A stretch of 64,000 nucleotides of DNA, from contig JBBPFI010000013.1 in the NCBI GenBank assembly GCA_037974965.1, positions 930,001 to 994,000 of the forward strand. The letters are read 5' to 3'. This stretch comes from Dacryopinax spathularia. Its lineage: Eukaryota > Basidiomycota > Dacrymycetes > Dacrymycetales > Dacrymycetaceae. The notes beneath the pieces were generated by a model. The model worked only from the letters and a program-made list of their open reading frames with translations, was not told the origin of the DNA and did not search any database. Below are positions 1-11,815 of the stretch, in pieces. The position numbers were made by a program, and so were the translations under genes. Each line of letters opens with the position of its first letter. Within the stretch, counting starts at the first letter, position 1.

Positions 1-392
1 GCCAGGGCGGACAATAAGAGGGATATAGAGGATGTGACAGTAGCGCCGAGCATCAATTCCATACCAGAATCGTACAGACATCCGCGAGAACATCTGTGAA
101 TTTATGAAAGAAATGACTCCGCTGATTGGAGAAGACTGTGACGCTGACCCGCCCCTTAGGTGTGCTTCCGCAAATACCCACCTTAACAATGCTTCCGTCA
201 AGGGTTCACAGCGCAGTGGGTGGGTGGGCCCAACAGTGCGGTCCCATAGTTATTCATTGCGGCACAGATATTGAAGGCGTTCACATACCTCCCATCCCAC
301 CATGGTCGACCGTATAAATCCCCCGCTTTATTAGCTCGATTTTCCCCCCCACGAAAGCGACAAACTCTCCCCGCTCTCAGAAGATTGGAAAG
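1..392. other. Intergenic, upstream of the CDCA7-like gene
   Basis: No gene is supported here. The last 100 bases before the ATG at 393 are pyrimidine-rich (a run of C at about 343-350 and CT-rich text to 380), as is usual for basidiomycete promoters. Short open frames on both strands have no recognisable content. Confidence 0.5.
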
Positions 393-3230
393 ATGACAAG
401 TTATTTCGCCCGAATCGCCCATTACCTCGACGACAACCAGGCGGACGCGCTCCGCGCTTCGGTCGTCGGCGGTCCACCACCTCCCTCACCCGTCCAGTCA
501 ATCCACAGCATACTCGAGTCCGACGGCGGGTCCAGGCGCGCGACCCGCATTGACAAATACGTCGCCGCGATTCGCGGTGCCAACACTACGCCCTCGGCTT
601 CGTCCACACCGGCCATGCGTCCCACCACACTTCTCGCCATCGCCGCCCCGCCTCCTCTACCTCTTGCACCTCCTCGTTCGTCACCTCGTCCTCCCCGTCA
701 GCCTACGTCAACAAGTAGCAAGTCCAGCAGCAATATGGCGCCTCCAAAGTTACCTCCAGTAGGATCGATCAAGAACGCGCTCGTGAAGCCTTTCCCTCGA
801 CCGCGTCCCCTGGCCCCGCTTCCCAAAACAAGATCATCCCGGACAAAGCGGGACGAGTCGCCTATAGGCGACATCATCGTCATCCGTCCTCCGACAATGC
901 GACCTATGCCATCCAGGGTGCGTATATGCGCTGCTATCTGCTCGTTCACAGATGCTAACGTGTGTAATAGCCCAGGGAGCCTGTCGTACCTGTCAACGAT
1001 GATGATGGCGACGACATCCAGATTCTTGATTCATGGCCGTACCCGGATGCCTCACCGTCATCATTCTCGCCAACGAAGATCAGACCCACCGTCGCAGCAA
1101 ACCGTACCATCCCTTCATCCCTAAAGGTACGTTCCATCCTCCGCTCAGGTTGATCACTCGCTAATACCATAAGCAGCGTAAAGAGCGCGACGAAGACACC
1201 ATTCACCATTATCGCCCGGTGCAACCCACGAAAACGGCTCGCCGCACCTGGTCTTCCACCCCGTCCATGCCAGCCTTGCCGGCCATGCCGGATCTGCCGC
1301 CCATCCCTCCGCGCAAAAGGGTCAAGCTCGTGTACATTGAATACGAGACCGACTCCGAGCCTGACGAGGTGATGGCTCTTTCGCCTGAATTGGCACCCCC
1401 GCCGCTGCCATTGAGGCAGGACAGGTCGTCGCCTGACCCTGTCTTGCTGCAGGAACCGGAACCCTTGCAACAGCCGGCGGAAGTGGACGAGCATATACCT
1501 GCACAAGAGCCGGAGCGTGTGGAAGAGATACCTGAGCCGGGTGGGAGGAGTCCGTCGCCTTCGACTTCTCCTGCTGGATCAGGGCCGGGGATGGTGATGG
1601 AGTTCGATGGGATAGATGTGCCTTCATTACCCCGTACGTCTCTTCCTCAACAAGTACCATCTTCTTGCTCAACGGGTCTGCAGGAAGCTGGTGGCGTGGT
1701 CTGGACCCGGATAACGAGGTCATCTACCGGACTATGCAGCGAGTTAATGCAGGTGCGTCCACTTCCCTCCACCCCACTGGACATATGCTAACCTCATTAC
1801 AGCTATGACAGCCGCTGGGACTTACCAGCCTCCGGAGCTCGTCGTCGACCCTCCTCCGCGTCCCAACCCGTACGTACAGAAGAAGAAGCGAAAGGCCAAG
1901 CGCTCTGGGAAGAGCGAGTCGGGTGCCACCCCGTCCCTCAAGAGGAAACGTGACGTCGATCATCCTGAGCCTTCATCCACAGTCCGGCCAGTCTCTAGGG
2001 TGCAACGCATGACCGCTGTTCGCCACGGGTCCGGGGATTGGGAAGAACGACGACGTGGTGACGAGACTGACGAAGACGACAACTATACCGACGATGAGTG
2101 GCAGCCTGCTAAACGTCGACTCGTCGACACTCGTCCGAAGTCGACTCCGTCCAAGCTTGCAAAGAAATCATCAGCGGCACATAGCCGTGGATCTTACGTA
2201 CGTCACTCCCACACATCGATCCATTTTCCCTTGCTGATCCATGCTTGCATAGGTCGCCCCCCGCGGCTGCCACAGCTGTCGTACCAACCGCATCCTCGAA
2301 CAAATGCACTGCGATACCTGCCCCAACGTATACTGCAAATCGTGCGTCGACAACCGATACGACACGCCCTTCTCCACCTCCCACACATGGACCTGCCCCG
2401 TCTGCCTTGATTACTGCAGCTGCGACAAATGCATGGATCGACGCGGGACGAGAGGGAGGTTTAAGGCTACGTTCAAGTTTTCGTCCGCGGCGATATATAA
2501 GCGGAAGACGGGGCATAGTCTGCAGACGTGGTTGCGGAAGAACGGGTTCAGGGAGGAAGGCGGTCCTGCTCAGACGACGACCACCTCTCGGCGTCCGGCT
2601 CGTCCTGCGAAAGAGGAAGAAGAGGACGAAGCGATGTCTCAGCCCGAAGAGGAGGAGGAAGATGTCGTTTACGTGCTCTCCGAGGACGAAGTCATGCCCG
2701 AACCTCCCGCGAACGAAGAGGAAGAAGAGCTCAACCTAACGAGTGCCCACTCGACTCCCGAGCCAGATGACGGCGCCAACTCCCTCGCCTCCGAATCCGA
2801 CCGCTCCCCCTCCCCGTTCTACCGCGGCCTGAGCCACTCCGAAGAACCTCTCTTCCTGCCCGATACGCCCAAACCTCCCCCGGCGGGCCAACCCAGCTTG
2901 TCGGACGGCGATCGCCACACCTCGATCGGCTCGACCTCGTCGCTCAAAACGCCCGGCACGTTCGTCCCCACCTTCGGCACTATCACCAGCACGATCCCCA
3001 CAGCTTCCACCTCCTCTCCCCTCGCGCACAAGTCATCTGAACCAGTCTTGGTACCTGACACGGGGTACTATGATGATCCCTCTGACGGCGGGGCGTGGAA
3101 CGCGTGGAGCACGTATGGGGATGATCCTGTGTGCGCGGAGACGTTTAGGGGGTTGGATATGTCCCCGCCGCCGAGGGAGATGACGGTCGGGCTGGAGTTC
3201 GACAGTGTGTTCAATTGGAGCGCCGCATAA
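393..3230 (+). CDS. CDCA7-like nuclear protein with zf-4CXXC_R1 zinc finger
   Basis: Six exons read cleanly: 393-917, 971-1126, 1177-1633, 1684-1752, 1803-2197 and 2253-3230, giving 859 residues. The N-terminal half is proline/serine-rich and probably disordered. A short conserved-looking WWRGLDPDNEVIY segment lies at about residue 380. A basic stretch (KKKRKAKR) and acidic patches follow. At about residues 540-605 lies a cysteine cluster CHSC, CDTC, CKSC, CPVC, CSCDKC ending in DRRGTRG, the pattern of the zf-4CXXC_R1 domain of vertebrate CDCA7. The C-terminal 250 residues are acidic, then Ser/Pro-rich. In animals CDCA7 recruits the remodeller HELLS to chromatin and supports maintenance DNA methylation; a similar nuclear role here is inference. 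The segment between the second and third cysteine pairs is shorter than in human CDCA7. Family call strong, function moderate. Confidence 0.85.
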
Positions 3231-3330
3231 AAGGCGAAGTACGCTCGCCCTGATGCTCTGCAAAGGTGAGTCAGTCAACGCCGTCGGCTTCTGTCATCCT
3301 GCTAACAAGTCGTTCCAGGCATCGAGTACA
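3231..3330 (+). other. 3' UTR with a probable intron
   Basis: Thirty-five bases after the stop codon, GTGAGT at 3266 begins a 53-nt stretch that contains GCTAAC (branch-like) and ends in CCAG at 3318. This has every mark of a spliced 3' UTR intron. It lies closer to the stop than the roughly 50-nt distance that usually triggers nonsense-mediated decay. Confidence 0.45.
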
Positions 3331-4634
3331 ACATACAACATACAGTACCATACACCTGCCTTACACGCGGGCTCCTGTATATCACCCGCCGCGTGCGCGG
3401 TCTGCACGTCTGTTTCGGCTTCCTTTGTTTCTTTCTGTCACCCCTGTGATCTCGCGACATATCATCGTCAGGCTGTTCTCCCTTCGGTTCGCTGTACATC
3501 CGGTATCTCTCGCCTTGCTACATTCCCACTCTGGTCCTCGACATCAACAGTTAATTCGCATTTTGCGTGCGCGTTCTACATAGTAGCCTCTTCCCCATCG
3601 GAGCAGGCCCTTTCTTTTCTCTACTTCAGTACTTCGCTGTATCGGTGTATCATAGTCGTACTGCTCTGTGCTCGGGATTCGGGCTGCGTTCTTGTATCTC
3701 TTTTTCAGTGTGTGTAGTGATAAATGGCATGTTGACGTTTGCGCTTCTCACACTGTAGTCCGTCTCGGCGCGGAGCGGTCGTATGCCGAACAGCTTCTTG
3801 TCGTTGCTGTCCAATGGAACCCCCTCTTGGAAACGGCAACATCCGAAGACGGCCATCCGCATCCCTCCAAAAAAGAACAAGCCGAACAAATTTCGGCCTC
3901 TCCCAGCGCACATACAAAAACGGCCCGAGGCCGAGCGAGTCGCATAACCCCGGTCCATTCTCATCCCACTATGTCTCGGATAAACCGATATCAGACGCTG
4001 TGGCTCTTCCTAGTCTTGATGGGCTCGTTCTGGTCAGTGGTCAGTGTTATTCGGCGTCCATATGGAGCAGGGAATGGAAGACAGCTAGGCCAAATACGGT
4101 TGGCCACGGAGATCTGCATCTCCAACATCGTCTTCCATTCCAGGAAGGCTCTCGACCTCAACCCGGGGAGTTGGACCTCACGCTATCAGCAGCCGCCACA
4201 GGCCGTATGCAGCTGCTGATTCCATAACTGAACCCAACAGAGTGGTAGAGTGTAGCGATTTGGGCGCTGCCAGGTACGGCAAGGGCTGCATGCGACACTA
4301 ACACCTTGCCGCAAGGCGTTAGTGTCGCGTGCAGCTGCAAAATCCAACGTAGTTATTCGGAGTGCGCACGTCCCATTTCTGTCAAGTGAGTGGTCCAGTG
4401 GGACCAAAAGAGTGGAGAACTTCGGAGGCGGGGATCGAGCCTCCTGCCTCGTGTGGTGCTTCTTGTGCTTCTCCGGGTGTGGACATGTCATGGGGTCCGA
4501 ATGGCGAGGAGTGGTGAACACTGAACCCTTAGTCGAGATGCATACGTCAGAGTTCTCGGGCTGTGCGTGCGCGGAATGGCGGATAGAACTCGGAGAGAAG
4601 GTCTCTTCCCAGGCATGAGGACGAGGACTGGATG
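3331..4634. other. Intergenic region
   Basis: CT-rich sequence that is probably the remaining 3' UTR, then about 1 kb without a supportable gene. Several overlapping open frames at 3668-4227 show no domain and no intron structure. The LTR element is inserted at its right edge. Confidence 0.5.
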
Positions 4635-5053
4635 TGTACTGTCTGTAGCCAGTTAATAGTAGCTATCCACTCCAATTCGATATCGCCGACGCCGAATACC
4701 GCCGACGGATCGTTACCGCATGGCATTAACGCTACCGCATGGCGTTACATGCAGCCGAAAGCGCCACAGTGGACGCAAGTGAGACTGGTTCCTGTTCCTG
4801 TGCCTGTGCCTGACAGATTTGCGCTGGGAACAACGGGACTCGATATATCTTCTCTCTTGCTCTTTTTCCTTTTCCCGCTCTCTCCTTATTCCCTATCCGT
4901 TCGCCTCAGCGTTAACAGCGTTATCTTCGACCGTTAACGACGACTATCGTTCAGTGCCTTTACACACACCACACTCCTTTTGATTGAATCAATAACGATA
5001 TCCCATTAAAACTAGAACTATAGGCACTATCTACGATAGTGTCGAACAGTTCA
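4635..5053 (+). repeat. Left LTR
   Basis: 419 bp, TG...CA termini, about 99% identical to the right LTR. It contains the phrase GTTCCTGTTCCTGTGCCTGTGCC and a CT-rich block (about 4850-4890) typical of a fungal transcription start region. The primer binding site just inside cannot be assigned to a tRNA by eye. Confidence 0.95.
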
Positions 5054-5471
5054 TTTGGAGGTCGTGCTGGGATATCTTATTGGTTCTTCAAAACTGCCAG
5101 TGTCGGTATAACAAAAATTCTCTTGCTTATCGTTATCGCCCGCCATTGTCAAAACACGTCGACGCTACTACCCGTCCCCGGAGAGGACTGCGGATTTCCT
5201 TCAACCTATCGATCCTGCCTCTGAATTACCGCTCGTTGATACCGCCTACGATTCCGCTCCGATTGTCGCCTCCTCGGTAGAACCAAACCGAACTCGGGCG
5301 ACTCGAGATACCCTGGATCCGGAAGAAGGGAACTCCATTGACACGACTTCGGCCGACAGCTCAGCGACCCGCTTATCCACTCTCCTAGAACAACGTTTAC
5401 ATCAACTACCGGACCCTTCGGTCGTTAACCTCGCATCAGAGTTAGCCGACCAGTTAGAACTCCGCAGCAAC

Positions 5472-6479
5472 ATGGACCCACTCGATCAGGAAGCAGAAGG
5501 ACCACCAGTTCAAGAGCGCCCTCCCCGAAGGCAAATGCCCCTACGAAATAGCCGGGACGCTCCGTACTTTGCTTTGACGAACCCTACCGACGTGCGGCGG
5601 TACTTTGAAGATTTCGAACAGTGTGCTGATGCCTGCGGCCTGCGGGGACAAGACAGAATCCTAGCGTCAGTGCGATATCCACCAGGGACAGTCGAGGAGA
5701 CATGGCGGAGCCTGGCATCATTCACCAGTGGCGACTACGGCCGATTCAAGCGTGAAGTGCTGGCGTTATATCCTGGCGCCGATACCGACGAAAGGCGGTA
5801 TTCCCGAACGAACCTGGAAGACCTGGTAAACCGCTCGGCTACGATTCCTATGAGCCACCGAGGCCAGTTGGGCGAGTACAACCAAGAATTCACAAGGATC
5901 GCTTCCTGGTTACTACGGAAGGACCGGATTTCAGTCCTTGAACGCGATCGAGAATTTCTCCGCGGATTTCATCCGGTGTTCCGCGAAAGACTTAAGCATC
6001 GTCTGCAGATTAAGTTCCCCAACAATTATCCTGACGACCCCTACCCAATGGAACACGTTCTTCAAGCTGCAAACTGGCTCCTGGGTGATACTTCCGCAGA
6101 AGCACCGGTCATTGCGTTATCCGACGGTACAACGACTCACCAAATCGAACCGACAGTGAAAATCAAAACAGAGGAATCGGACGCATTCGCATCCATGGTG
6201 TCGAATCTGAACACATTGACCAACGCTGTCCATACCCTTCTCCAGCAGGGCCAGTCGGCTCCCCGACAAGGAGTATACCAAGGCAACGCCCCACCCCAAT
6301 CCCGACCGATACCGGCATATAACGCTCAAGGTAACGGCGGTATTCCACCGCGCTCGAATGGGTGTATCTGGTGCGACGGACCTCATATGGTAAATCAATG
6401 CCCCGATGCGGAGGAACACATACGACAAGGACTCGTAATTCGGAACGCAGAGGGCCGACTAGTCCTACCTACCGGATGA
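5472..6479 (+). CDS. Retrotransposon Gag
   Basis: Open frame of 335 residues. Residues about 30-190 are a retrotransposon Gag-type capsid region (RRYFEDFEQCADACG, then a TWRSLASF segment). A CCHC zinc knuckle of the form CxxCxxxHxxxxC (CIWCDGPHMVNQC) sits at about residues 298-310. The capsid-to-nucleocapsid order is as expected for Ty3/Gypsy. The linker between them is Gln/Pro-rich. Confidence 0.88.
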   Translation: MDPLDQEAEGPPVQERPPRRQMPLRNSRDAPYFALTNPTDVRRYFEDFEQCADACGLRGQDRILASVRYPPGTVEETWRSLASFTSGDYGRFKREVLALYPGADTDERRYSRTNLEDLVNRSATIPMSHRGQLGEYNQEFTRIASWLLRKDRISVLERDREFLRGFHPVFRERLKHRLQIKFPNNYPDDPYPMEHVLQAANWLLGDTSAEAPVIALSDGTTTHQIEPTVKIKTEESDAFASMVSNLNTLTNAVHTLLQQGQSAPRQGVYQGNAPPQSRPIPAYNAQGNGGIPPRSNGCIWCDGPHMVNQCPDAEEHIRQGLVIRNAEGRLVLPTG

Positions 6480-7010
6480 TACGTTCCCGGGTACATTCAG
6501 GCCCAAACGCTCAAAGAAAGAGTCCTACAATGGCATCGCCAATACCCCAGCAATACGACGGCAGAACTGAACGCGCAAGCCGGAATACCAACGCGACCCA
6601 GTGCCCCAGTAAACCTCCTCACGACGCGAGCGGTACCGGTTCAGGCCTTTACCTTCGATACGCCAAATGTAGACATAACGCCTAGTACCGATACTCAGGA
6701 GAATATCCTCTCTGCCAGTGATCTACAACGGATACATGTCTTACAAGCCGAAATATCTAATATCCGGAAGAAGGGTAAACCTGTTGGTCGCCCGTTTCCC
6801 ACCAAATATCTCGGCAAACCAGTACAACCGCGCGACTCAGAGGCAGACGGTACCGCCTCAGTACCGACCCCCGAACGACTAGCAGCACGCCCGGAACGAC
6901 CTACAGAGGACTCCTCTCTGGAGGAGTCAAATTCCAAACCAGAGTCACGTTCCCAGCTCCGGGCCCCTATCGAGAACGACGAAGTAGTTCGCCGCGTCCT
7001 CGATCAAACC

Positions 7011-7802
7011 TTGGATGTACCGATTAATCTGACCCTGCGCGGACTCATGGCGGTATCCGGAGAAGTACGGAAGATGCTGCATCACCAGTCGGGAGTCAAA
7101 CGGGTACTGAAGACGGGTGACCACGTTCTGACCTTCGGTCATCCCGAGTTAGGCAGTACTCCTGCGAATATTCAGCCAAGTCAGGCGAACACGGTAACGC
7201 TCGATGGAGTACCGACACTGGCACAAGCATTACATGTGTCTGGAGCCATCGACAGTCCGTCGGGCGTTATCGTGGGAAAACGACTCGTGGCGTTACGAGA
7301 AATCGATTTACTCGTTGGAGATGATGACATCCCCATGACCGGTTGTATTGATTCGGGGTCGGTGATCGTTGCTATCAACTTTCATGCCTGGAAGCGGCTA
7401 CGGATCCCATTCTTACCGGACGATACCATACAGATGGAATCCGCCAACAGCCAATCCGAAATGACGTTAGGCTGTATCCGCAACCTACGTGTGACCATCG
7501 GACCGATCGTTTTCCTATTACAAGTCCACATCGTGAAAGAATCCCCTTTCCATATTCTTCTCGGACGCCCCTTCCTGACACTGTTACAATGTCAAACGTT
7601 CGACGGAACTTCAGGAGAAATGCAGTTAACGCTGAAATGTCTCAATACCGATACGCGCGTTACGATCGGTACTCGCCCCTGGAAACCTCGTCAGGCCGAT
7701 CCGTCTGAGAACGCAGATGATACGATGGCCTTCATGCAAGCCAATCCGGCACTGGCGCTCAATTCGCATTGTGAGGCTGCGTCTTCGTCGGATTTTCATT
7801 AG
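7011..7802 (+). CDS. Retrotransposon aspartic protease region
   Basis: Open frame containing a retropepsin-like domain. The catalytic DSG triad lies in CIDSGSVIVAI at about residues 113-123 and the second conserved block HILLGRPFL about 70 residues later. It lies between gag and the reverse transcriptase as in Ty3/Gypsy elements. The frame is distinct from both neighbours, so it belongs to a polyprotein whose frame junctions were not resolved. Part of the mobile element at 4635-15189. Confidence 0.8.
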   Translation: MDVPINLTLRGLMAVSGEVRKMLHHQSGVKRVLKTGDHVLTFGHPELGSTPANIQPSQANTVTLDGVPTLAQALHVSGAIDSPSGVIVGKRLVALREIDLLVGDDDIPMTGCIDSGSVIVAINFHAWKRLRIPFLPDDTIQMESANSQSEMTLGCIRNLRVTIGPIVFLLQVHIVKESPFHILLGRPFLTLLQCQTFDGTSGEMQLTLKCLNTDTRVTIGTRPWKPRQADPSENADDTMAFMQANPALALNSHCEAASSSDFH

Positions 7803-7942
7803 TCGAGGAGTCGGGTTCAACCCGAGGAGACATATTCCTTACATCAGCCCCGGAAACCTCGATACCCCCACCAGCGTTAACCATTTTACCGACGGTAACC
7901 GCGTTACAGCGGACGTACATATACGACGAGCGGTTACACTGC

Positions 7943-10909
7943 TTGGCCCTCAGAAAATACAAAAGAGTCGAACACAGAGTTAAACCGGTCGCCACTACCC
8001 ATCCGGAAGAACTCAAAATACATCGTCGATTCCCTTCAGATCCCCTACAAAGTCTACTTCCATTACCGCATCTACCGCCTGCATTTACGCCTGGAAGGCG
8101 ATTAACGCAGGAACGTTATGAAGCTCTCGGTATTAACAAATACGGTTTTCTCTGGCCGGAGGAGGTCAAACTGGCCGCATGGATCCTCTGTACGCATGAG
8201 ATGGTCTTCTCATGGGAGGAAGTCGAAATCGGCCGCTTCAGAGACGACTATTTCGACCCGGTGGTCTTCCCCACGATTGAACACACCCCCTGGCAAGATC
8301 GCAATCTACCGATACCTCTGGCGTTAGTGGAAAGAGTGATTTCTACGATCCGTGAAAAGATTCAGGCCGGCGCATACGAACCGGCACAGTCAGCGTACCG
8401 CTCGACGTGGTTTGTGGTGCTAAAGAAGAATGGAGATCTGCGTCCGGTCATTAATCTCCAGCCGCTGAACGGCGTCATGATCAAGAGTTCCTCGGTACCG
8501 CCACTTACCGAACATCTTATTGAATCTTATGGGGGACGTGCTTGTTATTCCCTCATCGACTTCTTCCGAGGATTTGAACAGCACAAGTTGGCCCCATCTT
8601 CCCGGGATCTCACCACCTTTCAGTCCCCTCTCGGCCCCCTCCGTTACTGCGTCGCCCCTATGGGAGCGCATAATATGCCAGGAATTATGCAGGATAACGT
8701 CACCTTCATACTCGAGCCAGAGATACCGCACATCACAACACCTTTTATTGACGACGGCGGTATCAAAGGACCACCGACGCGGTACGAGCGTGCGGACGGT
8801 ACTTATGAAACTACCGCACATAACGCAGGAATTCGCCGCTTCATCTGGGAGCATCTGGGGGACGTTCACCGCATTCTCACACGCATTGAACATTCTGGGG
8901 CGACACTGTCCGGTGCAAAAGTCGAGATCGCTGTACCCGAAATCATTCTCCTTGGTCACCGCTGTTCCTATGCCGGTCGCCAACCTGACCCTTCCAAAAT
9001 CCAAAAGATCCTGGACTGGAAACTCCCCTGTGAAAATATTTCGGAAGTGCGCTCTTTTCTTGGTACTGTCGGTATTATGCGTACGTTCATCTGCAATTAC
9101 GCCCATATCGCGCGCCCTCTTGAGGAACTCAAAAAGAAAAACGTGCCGTTCCACTTTAACGCAGTTCACCTTACCGCGGTCCGCACTCTGCAAGCGGCAG
9201 CTCAGCAAGCGTTAGAAAATAACGTTCTCCGCCCAATCGATTACGCCTCGCCTAACCGCGTTATCTTCGCGGTAGACTCTTCTTCAATTGCAGTAGGCTT
9301 TGTATTATACCAACTCGACGACAAGGGGCGCCGACGACCGTCCCGATTCGGTTCCATTACTTGGAACGATCGAGAGAGCCGGTATTCTCAAGCGAAGTTG
9401 GAATGTTACGGACTCTTTCGGGCGTTAAAAGCTTACCGCGTTTGGCTCATCGGCCTCTCTACTTTCACTCTCGAAGTTGATGCGCAATACTTGAAAGGCA
9501 TGATTCGTAACCCCGACATCCAGCCTAATACCACTATCAATCGCTGGCTGGCTTACATTGCCTTATTCAACTTCGATCTTGTTCACGTCCCCGCAGAAAA
9601 GCATACCGCTCCGGATGGCCTTTCCCGCCGCCCACCTACCACCACTGATCCAACTCAAGAAGACGTCCCTGACTATGACGAAGACACGCTTAACTTATCC
9701 ACAACGCCGGTTCTCTCCCTTTATCTAGCGTTGACCTTTCCCCGCCGCTGCCCTATTCCCAGGCCCGGAGTGCCTGTCTTTTTCTGGCCACAAGAGGGAG
9801 AACTACCGGACGAAAAGTTAGATAACACACTGTTATCGCCACTTACGACGCCCCCTCAATCTCCAACGAGTGAAACTCCATCCTTACCAGACCAGCCCTT
9901 GCGCAATGTCAATGAAGACGCCTACATATCGTCCCCCTTAACCACGCCGCCGGAGAGCCCGGTAGTGTGGCAGGAGCGAGAACTCCCCTGGTCCATAGAG
10001 GGTCACGCCTCTGAAGTACCGATGGCGGTACCTGAACACAGCTCACCACCAAGGGACGATACAGTAACGCCAAATTCGCCCTTCCTACCGCTGTCCCCTA
10101 CCGCCGACAAGATGGATACGGATATTCGAAAGGTAATCGAATACCAACGTACACTGAAACGACCAGCGGACACGTCGGACAAGGAATGGCGACGCATACT
10201 AAAAATATCGGCGCGATTCTTTATTGGAAACAATGGGGAATTATACAAGCGAGACGACAACGGTAACCACCTCTTATACCTACCGTACGAGAGGCGGTAT
10301 CGCGCGTTACGCATGGCACATGACGAGCTAGGTCACAAAGGGCTAAGGACAATCCGAGCACATCTTATGCTACGATTTTGGTGGCCGAGGATGGCGGAGG
10401 ACATAGGCTGGTATGTCAAAACCTGTCTATCATGTCAACAACAGCAAACAACGCGGGTCCTCCTTCCCCCAACTGTCCAGACGCCGGCGAAACTGTTTGG
10501 AAAAGCATACTGTGACACTATGCTTATGCCCATTTCGAAAACGCCGAAAGCTGGATACCGATACATCGCCCAAGCCCGATGCTCATTAACACATTATCCC
10601 GAATGGTGTATGCTACGAAATGAAACTGGGAAAAACCTGGCGGATTTCATCTTCAATACGCTGTTATGCAGATGGGGAACGGTATACGAAATCGTCACTG
10701 ATAATGGTACCCCATGGGTTAACGCGCTCTCGACACTAACGCAAAAATACGCGATTTCCCATATCCGCATATCAGGCTACAACTCCCGAGCAAATGGGTT
10801 GGTCGAACAATCCCACCGAGGGGTGCGAGAAAGTATCGTACGCGCAGCACAGGGTAACATCGGGGGTTGGCCGGCGATTCTCCCAACCATATTCGGGCAG
10901 AACGCGTAA
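7943..10909 (+). CDS. Retrotransposon reverse transcriptase, RNase H and integrase
   Basis: Long open frame of 988 codons. Reverse transcriptase blocks run from TWFVVLKKNGDLRPV through YSLIDFF to PFIDDGG, the FIDD replacing the usual YxDD as in related Agaricomycete elements. An RNase H region follows (FAVDSSSIAVGFVLYQ, then SQAKLECYGLFRALK). After a proline-rich linker comes the integrase: an HHCC zinc-binding segment (HDELGHKG ... CLSC) and the catalytic core, with Asp residues in AYCDTML and IVTDNGTPWVN and Glu in NGLVEQSHRG. Confidence 0.92.
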   Translation: MALRKYKRVEHRVKPVATTHPEELKIHRRFPSDPLQSLLPLPHLPPAFTPGRRLTQERYEALGINKYGFLWPEEVKLAAWILCTHEMVFSWEEVEIGRFRDDYFDPVVFPTIEHTPWQDRNLPIPLALVERVISTIREKIQAGAYEPAQSAYRSTWFVVLKKNGDLRPVINLQPLNGVMIKSSSVPPLTEHLIESYGGRACYSLIDFFRGFEQHKLAPSSRDLTTFQSPLGPLRYCVAPMGAHNMPGIMQDNVTFILEPEIPHITTPFIDDGGIKGPPTRYERADGTYETTAHNAGIRRFIWEHLGDVHRILTRIEHSGATLSGAKVEIAVPEIILLGHRCSYAGRQPDPSKIQKILDWKLPCENISEVRSFLGTVGIMRTFICNYAHIARPLEELKKKNVPFHFNAVHLTAVRTLQAAAQQALENNVLRPIDYASPNRVIFAVDSSSIAVGFVLYQLDDKGRRRPSRFGSITWNDRESRYSQAKLECYGLFRALKAYRVWLIGLSTFTLEVDAQYLKGMIRNPDIQPNTTINRWLAYIALFNFDLVHVPAEKHTAPDGLSRRPPTTTDPTQEDVPDYDEDTLNLSTTPVLSLYLALTFPRRCPIPRPGVPVFFWPQEGELPDEKLDNTLLSPLTTPPQSPTSETPSLPDQPLRNVNEDAYISSPLTTPPESPVVWQERELPWSIEGHASEVPMAVPEHSSPPRDDTVTPNSPFLPLSPTADKMDTDIRKVIEYQRTLKRPADTSDKEWRRILKISARFFIGNNGELYKRDDNGNHLLYLPYERRYRALRMAHDELGHKGLRTIRAHLMLRFWWPRMAEDIGWYVKTCLSCQQQQTTRVLLPPTVQTPAKLFGKAYCDTMLMPISKTPKAGYRYIAQARCSLTHYPEWCMLRNETGKNLADFIFNTLLCRWGTVYEIVTDNGTPWVNALSTLTQKYAISHIRISGYNSRANGLVEQSHRGVRESIVRAAQGNIGGWPAILPTIFGQNA

Positions 10910-11499
10910 CGCTCAGTAGCGTTACGGGACTAACGCCATACTATATGGCACACGGAACGCACCCAACATTGCCAATAGACCTGGTCGAAGCTACTTTCCT
11001 TGTCGAAGTTCCGTCTGAACTATGCTCGCGAGAAGAGTTAATCACCAGACGCGCCAGACAATTAGAGCGAAGATCAGAGGACCTCGTTCGCATTCACGAA
11101 AAGATACTTCTTGCTTGAGAACATTCAGCGGAACGGTTCCGCAAGAAGTATGCAAACCGCATTCGTGACACACCGTATGAGCCGGGTGCGTTGGTCTTAC
11201 TGCGCAATTCCCGGAATGACGGAGACCTTCGGGACAAAACATTACCACGTTATATCGGCCCCTTTGTCGTTATCCAACGGAACCGTGGAGGAGCATATAT
11301 CATCGCCGAATTGGACGGTACGATCGGACGTCAAGCAGTCGCAGGCTTCAGATTGGTTCCCTTCCATACCAGGCTCGACTTCAAATCGCAAGTGGATGAG
11401 CTTATGAAGCGCCTACAAGACATCCCTTATTCCCTCATGACTGAGGATACCGGTGCAGATACCGCTGCGTTACCCGACCTGACTTCGGGGAACCCTTAG
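10867..11499 (+). CDS. Retrotransposon integrase C-terminal region
   Basis: Coding text continuing after the integrase core, including PRYIGPFVVIQRN and GGAYIIAELDG, the small barrel-like segment that follows the core in Ty3/Gypsy integrases. No chromodomain was recognised. The region is divided over more than one frame. Part of the element at 4635-15189. Confidence 0.65.
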
Positions 11500-11815
11500 G
11501 CGGTCGACAAAGCAGCTAGGACATGATACCCATACCATCGTCTAGACCATACCAACCCGCGTACCGGACACCATATGGGCACTTGCCTATAGCAAGAAGA
11601 AAACTAACATAGAAAATGCGCACCGATTTCCATGAAAAACAACATCACACAAGAATTCCCATCCTCTATCTCCTTGTCGATCAGTCCTCACACACGCACA
11701 ACAGGGGTTTTTCACTCTATTTCTTTCCTCCGCACGATATCCTACACATACACCATGGGGTAATTCTAACTACACCCCCGCTCCGGGAAGACGATACCGC
11801 ACGCTACCGATGGCG

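Noticed and set aside
4400-4480. tRNA-like text (GGGGATCGAGCC) near the left edge of the LTR element
   Set aside because: Looks like the complement of a T-arm, but no matching acceptor stem, D-arm or anticodon arm could be folded by eye.
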